Positions 6,599-14,855 of a stretch of DNA of 39,279 nucleotides are shown here, piece by piece. Both the position numbers and the translations under genes were made by a program. Position 1 is the stretch's first letter, and each line of letters begins with the position of its first letter. Source of the DNA: an uncultured Bacteroides sp. (GTDB taxonomy: Bacteria > Bacteroidota > Bacteroidia > Bacteroidales > Bacteroidaceae); NCBI GenBank assembly GCA_949292025.1, contig CASEYC010000023.1, positions 1 to 39,279 on the forward strand, written 5' to 3'. The notes below the pieces were generated by a model. That model was given only the letters and a program-made list of their open reading frames with translations. It was not told the origin of the DNA and searched no databases.

Positions 6599-7573
6599 AT
6601 GTTTACCACAAACGAATTAACCGAGAAAATCAACCGCCATATCACCGGATTGGCATTCACCCGCCAACCCGAGGAACTGTATGCCCCCGTATCATACGTC
6701 TTGTCGCTGGGTGGCAAACGCATCCGCCCCCTGTTGATGCTGATGGCTTACAACCTCTATCGCGAAGATGTGGAAAGCATCTATCCCCAAGCCACGGGCA
6801 TTGAGGTATATCACAACTACACCCTCCTGCACGACGACCTGATGGATAAGGCCGACCGCCGCCGCGGAAAGCCCACCGTACACAAGGTGTGGGATGAAAA
6901 TACGGCCATCCTCTCCGGCGACGCCATGCTGGTTTTGGCTTATCAGTTCATGGCGCAATGCCCCACGGAGCACTTGAAGGAAGTGATGGATTTGTTCAGC
7001 CTCACCGCCCTCGAAATTTGCGAAGGACAACAACTGGACATGAACTTCGAGACACGCAAAGACGTGACCGAGGCAGAATACATCGAGATGATACGCCTCA
7101 AGACCTCCGTCCTCCTGGCTTGCAGCTTGAAGATGGGCGCCATCTTGGCGGGAGCCTCCGCCGAAGACGCCAGACACCTGTATGACTTCGGCATCTACCT
7201 GGGCCTTGCCTTCCAACTGAAAGACGACCTGCTGGACGTTTATGGCAATCCTGCGGTGTTCGGCAAGAACATCGGGGGAGACATCTTGTGCAACAAAAAG
7301 ACCTACCTGCTCATCAAAGCCTTCGAGCAAGCCAATCCCGGGCAACTCCAGGCTTTGAACACCTGGGTAGACGCGGAAACCTATGTCCCCCAAGAAAAAA
7401 TCGCAGCCGTGACTGCCCTCTATAATGAAATCGGCGTGAAGGCCCAATGCGAAGCCCTGATGGCCGACTATACGAACCGTGCCCGCTTGGCACTGCATGA
7501 AGTGAACGTGCCCGATGAACGTCGGCAAGCCTTGGAAGTCTTGATGGAGAAACTGATGTACCGGGAGGTGTGA
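6599..7573 (+). CDS. Polyprenyl diphosphate synthase (trans, IspA-like)
   Basis: A 324-residue prenyl transferase that condenses isopentenyl diphosphate onto allylic diphosphates. The family's sites are intact: LGGKRIRP (38-44), first Asp-rich motif DDLMD at 79-83 with the downstream RRRGKPT, GDAM, and the second motif DDLLD at 209-213 within QLKDDLLDVYG, followed by GKNIGGD. Tyr74, five residues before the first Asp motif, is bulky, which in this family tends to limit product length to farnesyl or geranylgeranyl size; product length is therefore an inference. It sits between tonB and an unknown gene in a same-strand run and probably supplies isoprenoid precursors for quinone or carrier lipid synthesis. 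Confidence 0.92.
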   Translation: MFTTNELTEKINRHITGLAFTRQPEELYAPVSYVLSLGGKRIRPLLMLMAYNLYREDVESIYPQATGIEVYHNYTLLHDDLMDKADRRRGKPTVHKVWDENTAILSGDAMLVLAYQFMAQCPTEHLKEVMDLFSLTALEICEGQQLDMNFETRKDVTEAEYIEMIRLKTSVLLACSLKMGAILAGASAEDARHLYDFGIYLGLAFQLKDDLLDVYGNPAVFGKNIGGDILCNKKTYLLIKAFEQANPGQLQALNTWVDAETYVPQEKIAAVTALYNEIGVKAQCEALMADYTNRARLALHEVNVPDERRQALEVLMEKLMYREV

Positions 7574-7574
7574 G

Positions 7575-8297
7575 ATGCCTTACAGACGATTGCCCAATAC
7601 GGATCAAGCCCGGATACGGTCATTGAAAGCCTTGGCGGCGAAAGACGACGCATATGACGCCTACCACCCCGTGGTGTCCCTCAAGACCCTGACGGCCATA
7701 CGCAACTTCCTGCCCAAGTTCGAGGCCGCGCAGACGTATTATGCCGAGTGCTATGCCCGTCAAGTGAAGGCTGCCCCCGCCCACCACAAGAATGTGTGCA
7801 TGGCCCGCCTGTATATCTCGCATTTCATCCAAGTGTTGAACTTGGCCGTCATACGCCATGAAATCCGGGCCAACCAACGGGATTTGTACGGATTGGGTTC
7901 GCTGAACAACACATTGCCCGACTTGTCTTCTGAGGCTGCCTTGGTGCAATGGGGAAGGAAAATCATTGATGGGGAAGGAAAACGCACAGGGCAAGGCGGT
8001 ATCCCCATCTACAATCCCACCATCGCCAAGGTGAAAGTGCATTATGACCTCTTCGTGGACAGCTACGAAAAACAAAAGAGCCTGCAAGCCCTGACCAACC
8101 GAAGCCTGAATACGCTGGCCTCCATGCGTGCCGAAGCCGACCGCCTGATACTTGACGCATGGAATCAAGTGGAAAAGTATTACGAGGACGTACGTCCCAA
8201 CGAGAAACGCCTCGACCTCTGCCGTGACTATGGACTCATCTATTATTACCGCACCGGCGAGAAGAAAACGCCGGATACACAAAAGAAAGAGATATGA
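7575..8297 (+). CDS. Conserved hypothetical Bacteroidales protein
   Basis: A 240-residue soluble protein with no signal peptide or membrane segment. I do not recognise an assigned domain. It looks largely helical, with conserved-looking stretches YHPVVSLKTLTAIRNFLPKF, RLYISHFIQVLNLAVIRHEI and AWNQVEKYYEDVRPNEKRLD. Its ATG comes one base after the TGA of the polyprenyl synthase gene, and its TGA overlaps the tatD ATG (ATGA at 8294-8297), so it is tightly placed in the operon and probably translationally coupled at both ends. The reading frame is long and intact; the function is unknown. Confidence 0.8.
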   Translation: MPYRRLPNTDQARIRSLKALAAKDDAYDAYHPVVSLKTLTAIRNFLPKFEAAQTYYAECYARQVKAAPAHHKNVCMARLYISHFIQVLNLAVIRHEIRANQRDLYGLGSLNNTLPDLSSEAALVQWGRKIIDGEGKRTGQGGIPIYNPTIAKVKVHYDLFVDSYEKQKSLQALTNRSLNTLASMRAEADRLILDAWNQVEKYYEDVRPNEKRLDLCRDYGLIYYYRTGEKKTPDTQKKEI

Positions 8298-9070
8298 ACT
8301 TGATAGATACGCACGCACACCTCTTTTTAGAAGAGTTTGACGAAGACCGCGCCCAAGTGGTGGAGCGCGCCCGCCAAGCTGGCCTTACCCATATCTTCAT
8401 GCCCAATATAGACAGCACTTCTTTGGCGTCATTGCTACAGATGTGCGATGCCTATCCTGGCTATTGCTTCCCCATGATAGGTTTGCACCCCACCTCCGTC
8501 AACGAGAATTTCGAGGCAGAGTTGGACGTCGTGCGACGCCACCTTGCCACGAATCCCCGCTTTGTGGCCATCGGCGAGATAGGCATGGATTTGTATTGGG
8601 ATCGCACCTACGAGGCGCAGCAACGCATCGTATTGGATTGCCAGCTACGTTGGGCACTGGATTACGACCTGCCCGTAGTCATTCATTGCCGCGAAGCCTT
8701 CGAAGCCATTTGCGAAGTGATGGAGCCCTATCGGGGAACTCCCTTGCGGGGCATCTTCCATTGCTTCACAGGCACGGAAGACGAAGCGCGCCGCATCCTG
8801 TCCTTTCCCGGCTTCCTGATAGGCATCGGGGGCGTGGTGACTTTCAAAAAATCTACCTTGCCTGAAGTTTTGCGCTACATCCCCCTTGAGCGGCTGGTGT
8901 TGGAGACCGACGCTCCTTACTTGGCACCTGTCCCCCACCGAGGACAAAGGAATGAAAGCGCCTACGTCAAAGACACCTTGTTGAAAATAGCCGAAATCCT
9001 CCAGCTTTCCCCCGAACAAGTAGCCGAGGAAACCTCCAAAAACGCCTTGAAGCTATTCAACCAGGCGTAA
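8294..9070 (+). CDS. tatD: TatD family metal-dependent hydrolase
   Basis: A 258-residue TIM-barrel hydrolase of the TatD DNase family. Metal-binding motifs are visible in order: DTHAHL (5-10), GLHPTSV, GEIGMDLYWD (Glu near 94), VVIHCREAF, IFHCFTG and LETDAPYLAP near the C-terminus, followed by HRGQRNES. TatD proteins are cytoplasmic 3'-5' exonucleases implicated in DNA and RNA turnover; the name from the Tat operon is historical. The length matches the family. It is the last gene of the run starting at metY. Confidence 0.93.
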   Translation: MNLIDTHAHLFLEEFDEDRAQVVERARQAGLTHIFMPNIDSTSLASLLQMCDAYPGYCFPMIGLHPTSVNENFEAELDVVRRHLATNPRFVAIGEIGMDLYWDRTYEAQQRIVLDCQLRWALDYDLPVVIHCREAFEAICEVMEPYRGTPLRGIFHCFTGTEDEARRILSFPGFLIGIGGVVTFKKSTLPEVLRYIPLERLVLETDAPYLAPVPHRGQRNESAYVKDTLLKIAEILQLSPEQVAEETSKNALKLFNQA

Positions 9071-9159
9071 AGCGCGGTTTATACTCTTAAAATATGTCAA
9101 ATCAAGGAACCTTGGAAAGAAAAAGTCTCTCTGGAAGCGGCTGAAATAAAAAAAAGAAC

Positions 9160-9167
9160 TACTTTTG
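9160..9167 (+). promoter_or_regulatory. -7 element for tRNA-Ser
   Basis: TACTTTTG, a match to TAnnTTTG, lies 58 bp upstream of the tRNA 5' end. No good TTG is seen at the -33 position. Confidence 0.5.
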
Positions 9168-9224
9168 CACCCGGAAACGAAAAACCTAAGGTTTCTGTTT
9201 TCCAAATGACAAAAATCAACCCAA

Positions 9225-9312
9225 GGAAAGATGCTCGAGTGGTTGAAGAGGCACGCCTGGAAAGCGTGTATACCCCAAAAGGGTATCCGGGGTTCGAATC
9301 CCCGTCTTTCCG
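9225..9312 (+). tRNA. tRNA-Ser(GGA)
   Basis: An 88-nt class II tRNA. The acceptor arms GGAAAGA (9225-9231) and TCTTTCC (9305-9311) pair and G9312 is the discriminator. The anticodon stem CACGC/GCGTG encloses the loop CTGGAAA with anticodon GGA at 9259-9261, reading UCC and UCU. A long variable arm (TACCCC AAAA GGGTA) and the T arm CGGGG TTCGAAT CCCCG are present. The 3' CCA is not encoded. Confidence 0.96.
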
Positions 9313-9314
9313 CG

Positions 9315-9343
9315 AATCCTGCTGATTTTCAGCAGGATTTTTT
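9315..9343 (+). terminator. Intrinsic terminator after tRNA-Ser
   Basis: AATCCTGCTGA (9315-9325), a TTT loop and TCAGCAGGATT (9329-9339) form a perfect 11-bp stem directly followed by a run of T, starting three bases after the tRNA. Confidence 0.9.
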
Positions 9344-9486
9344 GTTTAAAGTACTAATCGGATACTATCAGGTCAGCGGATTTTCCCGGTTGGTAGCCCT
9401 GTCGTATCGGGTATATTGTGTTTTCAAGCCTGAACATGAAGAACCCAAAAATAGAGGAAACTATTACATTTTTGGAGCAAAAATTG

Positions 9487-9494
9487 TATATTTG
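9487..9494 (+). promoter_or_regulatory. -7 element for the GNAT gene
   Basis: TATATTTG fits TAnnTTTG and lies 31 bp before the chosen ATG at 9526. It lies inside the upstream part of the longest reading frame, which is a reason to prefer the internal start. Confidence 0.6.
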
Positions 9495-9525
9495 CGCCAC
9501 TGTAATCCAACAAAAAAGAGAACTC

Positions 9526-10026
9526 ATGTTTACCATCCGAAAAGCCACAACAGAAGACTGCGCCTTGATCCGAAGGTTGGCGCAACAAGTTTTCCCGACC
9601 ACCTACAACGGCATATTGGCTCCAGAACAAATAGATTATATGATGGAATGGATGTATTCGGAAAAAAGCATCCGCAAACAGATGGAAGAAGAAGGCCATG
9701 TGTATCTGCTGGCCTCCAACGAAGAACACGAAACTGTCGGCTATGTGTCGGTTCGCCCTGACGGAAAGGACCGCTTCCATTTAGAAAAGATTTACGTACT
9801 ACCCCGTTTCCAAGGCACTCATTGCGGAAGTTTCCTTTTTCGCGAAGCCATCCGACATATCAAAGCGATCCACCCTGGACCTTGCCAAATGGAACTGAAC
9901 GTGAACCGCCACAACAAGGCGTTGCACTTCTACGAGCACATGGGCATGAAGAAAGTGCGCGAAGGCGACTTCCCCATCGGGAATGGTTTTTACATGAATG
10001 ACTACATTATGGGGATTTCAATTTAG
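9526..10026 (+). CDS. GNAT family N-acetyltransferase
   Basis: A 166-residue protein beginning at MFTIRKATTEDCALIRRLA, the usual GNAT N-terminus. The frame is open further upstream, but that part carries the promoter element at 9487-9494. The acetyl-CoA site region is LEKIYVLPRFQGTHCGSFLF; the canonical Q/R-x-x-G-x-G/A is altered here to Q-G-T-H-C-G, with His where a glycine is usual. The C-terminal NRHNKALHFYEHMGMKKV is typical. GNAT enzymes acetylate amines on antibiotics, polyamines, amino acids or proteins; the substrate cannot be told. It is a single gene following the tRNA and convergent with the PqqD-like gene. Confidence 0.88.
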   Translation: MFTIRKATTEDCALIRRLAQQVFPTTYNGILAPEQIDYMMEWMYSEKSIRKQMEEEGHVYLLASNEEHETVGYVSVRPDGKDRFHLEKIYVLPRFQGTHCGSFLFREAIRHIKAIHPGPCQMELNVNRHNKALHFYEHMGMKKVREGDFPIGNGFYMNDYIMGISI

Positions 10027-10032
10027 CAAAAA

Positions 10033-10401
10033 TCAAAGACAAGCAGACTGTCCTTCAGACTGGCTTAGCAAACGGATGAACCCGTCGCGCTGCAACTGCA
10101 TCAGATAGGTGGCGACGCGGGATTCGTAGTTTTCATCCTCCTCGAAATGAGCGGCCAGCAGGGCAAGAATCTCCGCCACGTTGCGCCGGCCGTCTATCAG
10201 GCTCCACACGGCTGTACCATGTTCTTCCAAGCGGACATGGATGTCCGGCGACATGCCTTTGGGCAGGAAGAAGCGGCGCATCCATGCCCGCTTGAAGCGG
10301 GGATAAGCCAAGACGGCGCACGCTCCTTCCCACTCTGTCCGGACATGTTCGCTCCGGACAGGCACGGTTTCTAACAAATTATGTCGGGCAGACTTTTTCA
10401 T
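10033..10401 (-). CDS. PqqD-like protein without a radical-SAM partner
   Basis: A 122-residue protein whose C-terminal two thirds fit the PqqD fold (a RiPP recognition element-type winged helix): LEEHGTAVWSLIDGRRNVAEILALLAAHF split across the core, then RVATYLMQLQRDGFIRLL. PqqD and relatives usually bind the leader of a precursor peptide and present it to a radical-SAM enzyme. No radical-SAM maturase or short Cys-rich precursor is visible nearby; the only same-strand neighbour is the MFS gene, 27 bp upstream. Stand-alone PqqD-like proteins of this kind occur in Bacteroidales and their role is unknown. Confidence 0.75.
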   Translation of the reverse strand: MKKSARHNLLETVPVRSEHVRTEWEGACAVLAYPRFKRAWMRRFFLPKGMSPDIHVRLEEHGTAVWSLIDGRRNVAEILALLAAHFEEDENYESRVATYLMQLQRDGFIRLLSQSEGQSACL

Positions 10402-10428
10402 CCTTTGCTTTGACGGAAAAAAGCCTGC

Positions 10429-11817
10429 TCAATGAATGTTCGGCTCTTCAAGTTGATAGCCGTATTTCCTATCAGCCCGCTTCAACAAGAAGGCCACCAA
10501 GAGCGACAAGCAAGCTATGAAGGTGAAGATGCACATGGGAATCGTGTAATCATAGATATTTACCCCGCCGGCATCTTGCCCGACTATGCAATAGTCATCG
10601 AGCACCTTGCCTATCAGCGTGGGGATGCCCCACAAGCCAATGTTCTGAATGAAGAAAATCAACGCGTAGGCCGTGCCCAACTGGCTCACAGGGAATATCT
10701 TAGCCACGGCAGGCCACATGGCCGAAGGCACCAGCGAGAAGGCTATGCCGAGGATTATCATCAACACAATGGCCACCAGCCAATAGTCCACAAAAGGCAG
10801 GGCATAGATGAAATGCACGCCTATAAGCATGGCTGAACCCAGCAGCATGATGGAAGCCGCCTTGCCGCGCTTGTCAATGTAACCGCCAAAGACAGGCGTC
10901 AAGAACAACGCACCCAAAGCAGGCAATCCGGCAAAGGTGCCAGCCACATTCTCGTTGATGCCATATTTCAGAATCATAAACTCCGAAGCAAACTTCTGGA
11001 AAGGGAACACGCACGAGTAGAAAAGCACGCACAACAAGGCTATCAGCCAGAAACCGGGATTGACCAGAATGTTCTTCACATCCTTAAAGGAGAACTTTTC
11101 GGCAGGATCCGACTCTCCGGCCACGGCAGCCTCGGCTTCGAGTTGCTTATCGAGCTTGCGGTCCATCACCGCAAAGATGAAGAAGGCTATCAGGCCGCCC
11201 AGCAGCAGGACCAATCCCAGCAACACCGGCGTGGTGATGTGGAAAGCACGCGCCAAGGGAATGGCCACCGCATATCCGGCTTGCGAACCAATGCGCGCCA
11301 ACGCCACCTGCACGCCCATGGCCGTGGCCAACTCCTTGCCATGAAACCACTTGGCAATGATTTTGGTCACGGTGATACCCGCCACCTCGGCGCCTACGCC
11401 AAAGATGGAGTAACCCAAGAAGGCCATGAACACACCTATCTTATATCCGAACAGCTCCTGACAGCCGAACAATTCGGCATCGGGAGCTGCCAAACCGGTC
11501 ATGGCATAATACTCGAGCGCCGTGCCTGCCACCATCAGGATCGTGGCCAGACGCCCGGTAAAACGGATGCCGAAACGGTCGAGAATCAACCCGCCCCAAA
11601 TCAGCATCAGGAAAAACACATTCAGGAAACTATAGCCACCGGTGTAGAAACCGAAGTCGCTACTTGACCAACCCAAGTCGGACTCCAGCATGGACTTCAA
11701 CGGAGCCACCACATCATTCACATAATACGCCGCCATCATGGTGAAAGCCACAATAGCCAATGCCCCCCAACGGGTGGCTTTCGAATCATTCAGCTTTTGC
11801 TTCAATTGCTCAGTCAT
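10429..11817 (-). CDS. Major facilitator superfamily transporter
   Basis: A 462-residue membrane protein with about 12 hydrophobic helices in two bundles. The MFS loop motif is visible at about residues 75-85 (GGLILDRFGIR). The central cytoplasmic loop is charged (DRKLDKQLEAEAAV), and the partner loop reads GGYIDKRGKAA. A similar sugar-acid or anion porter family is possible, but I cannot assign a substrate. The PqqD-like gene follows 27 bp downstream, so the two are probably co-transcribed. The secG terminator at 11846-11890 isolates it from the genes upstream. Confidence 0.88.
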   Translation of the reverse strand: MTEQLKQKLNDSKATRWGALAIVAFTMMAAYYVNDVVAPLKSMLESDLGWSSSDFGFYTGGYSFLNVFFLMLIWGGLILDRFGIRFTGRLATILMVAGTALEYYAMTGLAAPDAELFGCQELFGYKIGVFMAFLGYSIFGVGAEVAGITVTKIIAKWFHGKELATAMGVQVALARIGSQAGYAVAIPLARAFHITTPVLLGLVLLLGGLIAFFIFAVMDRKLDKQLEAEAAVAGESDPAEKFSFKDVKNILVNPGFWLIALLCVLFYSCVFPFQKFASEFMILKYGINENVAGTFAGLPALGALFLTPVFGGYIDKRGKAASIMLLGSAMLIGVHFIYALPFVDYWLVAIVLMIILGIAFSLVPSAMWPAVAKIFPVSQLGTAYALIFFIQNIGLWGIPTLIGKVLDDYCIVGQDAGGVNIYDYTIPMCIFTFIACLSLLVAFLLKRADRKYGYQLEEPNIH

Positions 11818-11845
11818 TATTATTCAATCTATTTGTTAATCACCA

Positions 11846-11890
11846 ACAAAAAGAGGGGTTGATGCGTTCTTGCCGACATCAACCCCTCTT
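11846..11890 (-). terminator. Intrinsic terminator of the secG operon
   Basis: AAGAGGGGTTGATG (11851-11864) and CATCAACCCCTCTT (11877-11890) form a perfect 14-bp stem with a 12-nt loop. Read on the minus strand it is followed by TTTTTG. It lies 35 bp after the secG stop. Confidence 0.88.
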
Positions 11891-11925
11891 TCCCTATTTC
11901 TCTAACAAGATGCCATCCCCTCCAT

Positions 11926-12288
11926 TTAGTTGGCAGCCGAATCAGCCGGAGCAGCCTCTGCGGGTACTTCAGCCTGGGGTGCATCCGTACCCAACGGCAT
12001 ATTGTAAGGATTCGTGCTCTCCTCTTGCTGGGCTTGCTCCATGATGACATCACTCTTGCTCGGACCTGTGGGCAACACGTATGCCGAAGCAATGCTTATC
12101 ACTACCATGAATGCAGCCAATCCCCAAGTGGTCTTTTCCAAAAAGTCAGTCGTCTTACGCACGCCCATAATCTGATTGGACGAAGAGAAACTGGAGGCCA
12201 AGCCACCACCTTTGGAGTTTTGAATCAACACGATGAAGCACATCAACACGGCTGCAATCAGCATTAAAATAACCAATAATACGTACAT
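11926..12288 (-). CDS. secG: Preprotein translocase subunit SecG
   Basis: A 120-residue inner-membrane protein with two helices (about 2-22 and 54-74) separated by the SecG signature LIQNSKGGGLASSFSSSNQIMG. SecG assists SecA-driven export through SecYEG. The C-terminal tail beyond residue 80 is acidic and low-complexity (EVPAEAAPADSAAN), longer than in E. coli SecG but usual in Bacteroidota. It is the last gene of the minus-strand run that begins at rlmN, starts 6 bp after the TPR-like gene and is followed by a strong terminator. Confidence 0.93.
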   Translation of the reverse strand: MYVLLVILMLIAAVLMCFIVLIQNSKGGGLASSFSSSNQIMGVRKTTDFLEKTTWGLAAFMVVISIASAYVLPTGPSKSDVIMEQAQQEESTNPYNMPLGTDAPQAEVPAEAAPADSAAN

Positions 12289-12294
12289 TTTTCT

Positions 12295-13062
12295 TTATTT
12301 TGAATTAGCATTAATAATCAATTTTTCCAAGAATCTGATTTGGTCTGCAAAGTAAGCGTTTTTTTTTGGATAATTCAAACTTAATTTTTTAATAATTTCA
12401 AGCGCCTTCTCATATCGGTGCTGTTTGATGTAGATTTTGGCCAAAGTTTCCGTAAAACAGCTTTCGTCCATGCCTTCTTCTTGGAAAAGTGCCTCGGAAG
12501 CGGGGTCAAAGTCTCGCGAAGACGATGCTTCTTCCTCGCGGAACGCCGGAGAAGGTTCGGGCTTGCCTTGGATAAAATTATCAATCAAATCCTGCCCACG
12601 CAAGGGGGGAGTTTCAGAGGGTGCGCTTTCCCCGTCTTCGGATGCGCCTTCCTGCATCAGGTAGGCCGTATAATCCATGGCATAATCCAATCCTGCGATA
12701 GGCACAGGACGCTCCTCTTCCTTGGGTTCTTGAGCCAAAAAAGCGTCAATCAAGGCAAGCGTGCGGTCGCCTTCTCCCGCCTCGTCCGACGAAGCTGCGC
12801 CGGGTTGAGCCTGGAGTTGCAAGGCATAGTGCGCCCCTTCTGTCAGGTGAAACAGCATCGTGCGATCGGCCACATAAGGGATGGCCTTGCGCAACTCGGA
12901 GCCAAAACTTTCGTCACCCAGCGTGTAGAGATTCTTCAGATAGAGCAACCACGCCGCTTGGAAGTAGGGATATTGCGCCACCACCTGACGCAATTCGCCC
13001 AAGGTTTCCCGATTCAGCATCTCGGGATGCGCCATCCATTGTTGTAAAAGTGCCGGAGTCAT
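12295..13062 (-). CDS. TPR-like conserved Bacteroidales protein
   Basis: A 255-residue protein without signal peptide. The N-terminal part (LRQVVAQYPYFQAAWLLYLK) and the C-terminal part (FTETLAKIYIKQHRYEKALEI, IKKLSLNYPKKNAYFADQI) look like tetratricopeptide helices. The middle, about residues 95-190, is acidic and low-complexity. TPR units usually mediate protein contacts. It lies between lptE (8 bp upstream) and secG (6 bp downstream). This order is a familiar synteny in Bacteroides, so a role in envelope biogenesis or export is plausible but unproven. Confidence 0.75.
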   Translation of the reverse strand: MTPALLQQWMAHPEMLNRETLGELRQVVAQYPYFQAAWLLYLKNLYTLGDESFGSELRKAIPYVADRTMLFHLTEGAHYALQLQAQPGAASSDEAGEGDRTLALIDAFLAQEPKEEERPVPIAGLDYAMDYTAYLMQEGASEDGESAPSETPPLRGQDLIDNFIQGKPEPSPAFREEEASSSRDFDPASEALFQEEGMDESCFTETLAKIYIKQHRYEKALEIIKKLSLNYPKKNAYFADQIRFLEKLIINANSK

Positions 13063-13070
13063 TGCTATAC

Positions 13071-13595
13071 TTACCAGTTTGCCACGGTCGAGTTGAATAT
13101 CTGCTCCGTGATGTCTTCAATCATCAAAGGTATCAATTGGTCTTGCACGGCAGTCAACAATTGCGTGGATTCGTAGGTCTGGAAGGCTGTGAACTGCTGT
13201 TCAAAGTCTTCCTCATGGTTCGTATTGTTGACATAACGCACATTGACGGTCAAAGTCAGCTTTACTTCCGAAGAATATCCGCTGGCATCCACACCTTGGT
13301 TGTATTGGTTGTATCCGGTGATTTCCCCGTCCAACTCCAAGTCTCCACCCGAATTGACCAGTTGGAGGCGCGTCTGCTGGATGAACATATCCTTCAGCTC
13401 CTGATTGAACTGGATGGCCAAAGGCGCGTAGACGTACTCGGATTGATTCTGAAACTCGGCAATGGAGATGGTCTTCACCTTCGTGTAATCAATGGAGGTG
13501 ATGGGGGCAAGTCCCAGTTGAATCTTGCAAGATGTCACCAGGAAAGGCATCGAGCACAAGGCGATGACGGGCATTATTTTCTTAATCCAAACCAT
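13071..13595 (-). CDS. lptE: LptE family LPS-assembly lipoprotein
   Basis: A 174-residue lipoprotein with signal sequence and lipobox LVTSC (acylated Cys23). The body begins KIQLGLAPITSIDYTKVKTI, and FQNQSEYVYAPLAIQFNQEL, SGGDLELDGEITGYN and SEVKLTLTVNVRY match the Bacteroidota LptE type. LptE plugs the LptD barrel in the outer membrane and helps insert lipopolysaccharide. Its start overlaps the end of the sigma-54 activator gene by 14 nt. lptC is found elsewhere in the window (21416-22090); lptD is not present. Confidence 0.85.
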   Translation of the reverse strand: MVWIKKIMPVIALCSMPFLVTSCKIQLGLAPITSIDYTKVKTISIAEFQNQSEYVYAPLAIQFNQELKDMFIQQTRLQLVNSGGDLELDGEITGYNQYNQGVDASGYSSEVKLTLTVNVRYVNNTNHEEDFEQQFTAFQTYESTQLLTAVQDQLIPLMIEDITEQIFNSTVANW

Positions 13596-14850
13596 ATTCT
13601 TTAATTTTTCTATAAAGTGTACGCTCGGAGATATTCAAATCCTGGGCGGCGCTTTTGCGCTTGCCGTGGTGTTTTTCGAGCGCTTTGCGAATCATTTCTT
13701 TCTCCACGTCGTCCAAAGACAAGGATTCTTCGACGTATTCTTCCGTATCCTGGATGTCGGCATCCACGGGCGAAGCCTGCTTGACGGGTTGGCGGATGAT
13801 AGTGGGTACATTGGGCTCTACCGATGCAGGCACCATGCCCGCAGGAGCCTGATAGGCAGGCGTCTGCGGATAGTAAGGAGTATTGCTTCCCCGATTATCC
13901 GAAGGAGCAGTGCCCCGCTCGGACATGATTTCATGCACCAGTTTCTTCAACTCGGTCACATCCTGGCGCATGTCGAAGAGCACTTGGTAAAGGATTTCTC
14001 GCTCGCTCCCGAAACTTTTATCCCGCTTGCCCGACAAAGCAGGAAGATGCTGCATATTGTCTTGCTCGGGCAAGTAATTCCGCAAAATGTCAGCCGTGAT
14101 ATCCCGGTTGGTTTCGATGATGGAAATCTGCTCGGTGATGTTCTTCAACTGGCGGACATTGCCCGGCCAAGCGTATGCCATCAGCATCTGCCGGGCGTCA
14201 TCGGCCAACTGAATGGCGGGCATGTGGTATTTGTCGGCAAAATCCGAAGCGAACTTGCGGAAAAGCAATACCACATCTTCTCCCCTCTCCCGCAAAGGCG
14301 GAATTTGAATGGGCACCGTATTCAAGCGATAAAACAAATCTTCACGGAAACGCCCGTCGGCAATGGCCTGCCTCAAATTGACGTTCGTGGCCGCCACGAT
14401 GCGCACATCGGTCTTTTCCACCTTGGATGAACCCACTTTGATGAACTCCCCGCTCTCCAAGACACGAAGCAAACGGGCTTGGGTGGGCAAAGGAAGTTCT
14501 CCGACCTCATCCAAGAAGATGGTGCCTCCATTAGCCTCGCCGAAATATCCCTTCCGCTCGCTTACGGCTCCTGTAAAAGCGCCTTTCTCATGGCCGAAAA
14601 GCTCTGAATCAATGGTGCCTTCGGGGATGGCACCGCAATTGACCGCTATGTATTGCCCATGTTTGCGGCGGCTATATTGGTGGATGATTTGGGGAAAGCT
14701 CTCCTTGCCCACTCCACTCTCGCCGGTAATCAAGACGGACAAATCGGTGGGTGCCACCTGGATGGCAATATCAATGGCACGCATCAAACCTGCATTGTTG
14801 CCAATGATACCAAAACGAAGCTTGACTTGTTGGATTTCAGCTTTTGTCAT
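13582..14850 (-). CDS. Sigma-54-dependent activator without a sensor domain
   Basis: A 422-residue protein that begins almost directly with the AAA+ module: Walker A GESGVGKE at 43-50, the sigma-54 contact loop GAFTGA at 90-95, Walker B GGTIFLDEVGELP at about 108-120 and FREDLFYRLN further on. A variable linker (about 270-375) precedes a Fis-type helix-turn-helix at the C-terminus (KRKSAAQDLNISERTLYRKI). Such proteins hydrolyse ATP to open RpoN promoters. There is no receiver, GAF or PAS domain, so control must come from expression level or a partner. Its position in an lptE-secG operon is conserved in Bacteroides. I saw no convincing -24/-12 site in the window. Confidence 0.9.
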   Translation of the reverse strand: MTKAEIQQVKLRFGIIGNNAGLMRAIDIAIQVAPTDLSVLITGESGVGKESFPQIIHQYSRRKHGQYIAVNCGAIPEGTIDSELFGHEKGAFTGAVSERKGYFGEANGGTIFLDEVGELPLPTQARLLRVLESGEFIKVGSSKVEKTDVRIVAATNVNLRQAIADGRFREDLFYRLNTVPIQIPPLRERGEDVVLLFRKFASDFADKYHMPAIQLADDARQMLMAYAWPGNVRQLKNITEQISIIETNRDITADILRNYLPEQDNMQHLPALSGKRDKSFGSEREILYQVLFDMRQDVTELKKLVHEIMSERGTAPSDNRGSNTPYYPQTPAYQAPAGMVPASVEPNVPTIIRQPVKQASPVDADIQDTEEYVEESLSLDDVEKEMIRKALEKHHGKRKSAAQDLNISERTLYRKIKEYGLD

Positions 14851-14855
14851 ATTCC

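Noticed and set aside
9225-9312. tRNA-Ser as an integration (att) site
   Set aside because: I saw no repeat of the tRNA 3' end downstream and no integrase; the following gene is an ordinary acetyltransferase.
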